Below, one piece after another: positions 18,701 to 21,287 of a stretch of 21,287 nucleotides of DNA. The notes below the pieces were generated by a model. The model was not told the DNA's origin, ran no database searches, and saw only the letters and a program-made list of their open reading frames with translations. A program made the position numbers and the translations under genes. Each line of letters starts with the position of its first letter. The stretch's first letter is position 1. This stretch comes from Phallusia fumigata (Eukaryota > Chordata > Ascidiacea > Phlebobranchia > Ascidiidae). Where the stretch lies: positions 10,241-31,527 of the forward strand of contig QXVZ01005483.1 of NCBI GenBank assembly GCA_008931825.1, written 5' to 3'.

Positions 18701-20520
18701 CGACGATCAAATGGGCTATGGTCTGGAAGTTGTGACGTTAAAGGTACTTTCTGCATTATTGCGTCCGAAAGTAGATTTGCATATTTAAGCGGGCCGAAAA
18801 TTTTTTACCGCTATTCTGTGTTTCAATAAAACTACGTTGAAGGTCGAAGATGTAATCTAAAAAGTCGTTTTTTAACGCTTTGTTTAAAATCCAAAACAAA
18901 ACAATTAAAATTCAGTGGCCAGTTGAGGAAAAGAACTGTCGACCGAATAGTGAAAAAGTCTTTTGAAACTGCAAAAGTAGGACCCTTCATCGCAGGCGTG
19001 TTCAAATTTTATAGCTTCCGTTAAACGCCAGGCCCCCTGTTGTTTGTTTGCCCAATGACTTCACTCTCGGGCACGGGGCCGCAAAGAGACAAGTCAACAT
19101 GGACGCGGTAATAAATACTCGCCTGTAAACATACGAAGGGAGAGTTTTAGAACAACTGTATACCACTGTAACATTTATCGGTAAGGGTCTGTCAACAAGA
19201 AAGAAGCATTGAAATGAAAGGCACTTTTAGACTGTTTGTATGTTTGAGAATAAGCGTTTTCAAATTACCACATCATATAATGCGTTAAACAACAAATTTA
19301 ATACGCAGAAAAAGGATGTTTCAAGTCAGGAACTTACTACAAGGGCTAAATTTGTTGTGAAAATGTCAAAAACTGGAAACCTCGCTGTTTTACCATTGTT
19401 TGCGTGTTAATAATATGCAGATTAATCAATTCGCCGAGTGGAACGAGACAGTGGTTAAATCGGGCACGTACAGGCTGAGAGTATTTTGTTTGCTTTTTTT
19501 CTTTCCTTCATTGTCGTCTTTAAACACTGAACTCAAAAGACAGCTGAGAAACATATGGACGAAGAGGCAGGTATGAGTTGAGTTTATTCGTTTAGTGTAA
19601 GAATTCGTAGCGACGACAAATGTAGGTGTGTAAGTAGACGACCTAAATCGACCTGTGGTTAAAGTAGTTTTGAAAGCGTCGCCGTTTCGCCTCTGCAGAA
19701 AACGTCTTTAAAACTCTGAATCATTTTTAACCAAGAGCAAAACGCTATTTTTAATACAACAGCTAAAGATGCAAAGCAAAGGTATTTTAGTGGAAAACCC
19801 TACTGATTTGTGGTGTTTAATTTAGTTGGAAAGCGTTACATTGTTACGCCTTATAGAAGCTGCATTTTAAACCAAAAGCAAATTTCTATTTTTAATGCTA
19901 CAACTAAAGACAGATTGGCCGAACTGCATATAAGTAGCGATTGATAAATATGATTGAAAGACTCCATATCTGTTTTTTGGCCCAACGATTTAAACAATCG
20001 CCATGTGAACGTAAACAAAAGATGAAAACAAATGATAGATTGAAATTTATTTCTTCTGTGGATAAGCTGCATTCTAAGCATAAGGTTGACGATGCCTTTC
20101 GCGGTCATTGGACCCAAAACTTATAGGTGTAATTGATCATTAACAAGTTTTTTCCATATTCCCAAGCCAGAGTTCAAACGTAATTGAGATTTACGACGCG
20201 ACATATGTTACGTGCAGGTGCAGTAATGTATGGAATAACCAATTTATTTATATCGCTTCGGTATACATTTGGCAGCGCAACAATGACTTGGTAAACAGGC
20301 AGTTGGTAAACCTGCCAATATACGGGGCACAGCGATGAAAAGGCCTTGGCTAGGAACGTTCCATTTTAAGAAATGGAATGTAATAAATTGGGAAAGCAAA
20401 ATTTACAACGGCTGTTTAGAGCTTAGTCAGACGGTTGCTTTGCGACAAAGGTTTGTTGCGAATGAAAAACTTGTTTTGTTTGATAAATACGCTTTATGAA
20501 TTAAGGCACTTGAGTCAAGT
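18700..20520. other. Intergenic between divergent genes; no complete gene seen
   Basis: AT-rich with scattered short open frames on both strands (for example 19851-20117 minus and 19941-20126 plus, which are mutual shadows). A perfect 8-bp hairpin TTCCATTT/AAATGGAA sits at 20359-20378, next to the palindrome ggaacgttcc. At 19555-19570 a plus-strand ATGGACGAAGAGGCAG is followed directly by the donor-like GTATGAG and may be a leader exon or an upstream ORF. Confidence 0.45.
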
Positions 20521-20530
20521 TTGTTGTCAG

Positions 20531-20560
20531 TCCCCCAATCGCAGTTGCTAGGAGACCGCC
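20531..20560 (+). promoter_or_regulatory. CCAAT box plus X-box-like element, candidate promoter of the right-hand gene
   Basis: CCAAT at 20534-20538 is followed within 10 bp by the 13-mer gttgctaggagac (20544-20556). On the minus strand this 13-mer has a perfect RGYAAC half-site (AGCAAC). A second similar 13-mer, gttgctttgcgac, is at 20434-20446. They lie 370-490 bp upstream of the plus-strand ATG at 20926. Confidence 0.35.
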
Positions 20561-20925
20561 AACAGATTAAAGGCAGCGCTTTATGAAACCCCAAAATGTA
20601 CATAGGGCTTTGCGTGGGTCGCTGCGGTGCAGACCGCTGACTTGTGGAAATACATCCGACATGATTTGTAGCATTGGCCGCTATAGGCCATAAAGCCACG
20701 AGCTTTACATATTCCGTGCGCAATAAACCAAAGCATTGTGCTTAGCACACTGGTTTTTGAACATTACTGTTTGTTTTTCTAGGTGTGATTTCATTTCTAG
20801 AACAGCTTTCTTAACAAAGACAGAACACTGGCTTGTGAAAAGGATCGATTTTGAGGTTGACCCTCGCATGTAGTTTCTTGCAATTTAATCAACGAGTATC
20901 AAAGTGATTTGGTTTGCTGGCCGCG

Positions 20926-20977
20926 ATGCATAAACAACAACGGAGAGTAGCAGTAAACGATCCACGGGCAAACAATG
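20926..20977 (+). CDS. Probable first coding exon of a gene continuing off the right edge
   Basis: ATG at 20926 follows an in-frame TGA, so it is a real open-frame start. It encodes MHKQQRRVAVNDPRANN plus one base and ends at a near-perfect donor, ATG|GTAAGTAG, in phase 1. Upstream acceptor-like sequences (tttgtttttctag before 20783 and catttctag before 20801) could delimit a 5' UTR exon. The remaining 310 bp of the window is AT-rich and intron-like. Seventeen residues are too few to identify a family. Confidence 0.45.
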
Positions 20978-21287
20978 GTAAGTAGTGATGGACTTTTACT
21001 GGGACGCTAAGTTGCTGATGTTGCTTTTATTGAGATTTCGAACCAGAGTACAGTTTTTGGACCGTCAGAAAATAGAGCTTTAAGGTTGAGAAAATATTGT
21101 GCAAAAACCATATAAGATGTATTTTTTAGTGAAAAATAGGGAGATGAAAAATAGATTGCCACGTAATACATGTTGCGTAAAAGTCGTTAATTTAAAATCA
21201 GTTGTAAAACGAAAATTGTCGTTTAAGTATTTAGATTTGACTCAACGACATAAAAGCCTGAAATGATACAAATTTAACACGAAGAAA
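20978..21287 (+). other. Presumed first intron of the right-hand gene, no other feature seen
   Basis: AT-rich sequence after the GTAAGT donor, with no convincing acceptor or coding stretch before the window ends. Confidence 0.4.

Noticed and set aside
18509..18829. A 106-codon plus-strand open frame ending in AATAAA
   Set aside because: The AATAAA overlaps the stop codon and looked like a transcript end, but the protein has no recognisable domain, a minus-strand frame mirrors it, and it sits in the presumed promoter of the coiled-coil gene.
20351..20378. Palindrome ggaacgttcc plus hairpin TTCCATTT/AAATGGAA as a heat-shock element or RNA hairpin gene
   Set aside because: The third pentamer spacing is wrong for a heat-shock element, and an 8-bp hairpin is common by chance in AT-rich DNA.
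1..21287. Prokaryotic-type systems (CRISPR, operons, defence islands, toxin-antitoxin pairs)
   Set aside because: Spliced animal genes with consistent GT-AG introns fill the window. No repeat-spacer array or adjacent co-directional intact ORFs were seen.

Overview
This is a gene-bearing window from an animal nuclear genome. It is AT-rich, with GT-AG introns of about 80 to 1,250 bp, no prokaryotic operon structure and no CRISPR array. It holds a type II activin receptor, which is a metazoan-specific gene. Introns are short, and the intergenic gaps of about 2.6 to 3.4 kb are filled with small degenerate repeats. A compact-genome marine invertebrate fits; tunicate-like is my impression only, and nothing in the sequence settles the species.

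Layout. (1) Positions 1-7.85 kb, minus strand: a complete activin type II receptor gene. It has a TATA box at 7839-7846, a probable 5' UTR exon and intron, then 11 coding exons from the ATG at 7341 to the TGA at 424. All phases match and the product is 571 aa: signal peptide, cysteine-rich ligand-binding ectodomain, one membrane span and an intact Ser/Thr kinase. (2) About 7.85-10.87 kb: intergenic, with a CpG-rich island, a tandem 91-bp duplication and a split MITE-like element. (3) About 10.88-18.33 kb, minus strand: a second complete gene of 14 coding exons and 565 aa. Its N-terminus is a myristoylation/palmitoylation signal (MGCASS), followed by a Thr/Pro/Gln-rich head, several coiled-coil segments, an acidic linker and a basic C-terminal coil. 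I cannot assign it to a named family, and it is the best candidate here for something undescribed. (4) 18.33-20.9 kb: intergenic, with promoter-like motifs including two X-box-like sequences. (5) From about 20.9 kb, plus strand: a probable first coding exon (ATG 20926, strong donor at 20978) of a gene that runs off the right edge.

The receptor should sit at the plasma membrane, bind activin/BMP-type ligands and phosphorylate type I receptors upstream of Smads. The coiled-coil protein is predicted to be a lipid-anchored, membrane-apposed cytoplasmic protein. The two genes are in tandem, but nothing shows that they work together. Small repeats have colonised the introns. One repeat family covers the splice donor of exon 12 of the coiled-coil gene, and another has one copy in the first intron of each gene.
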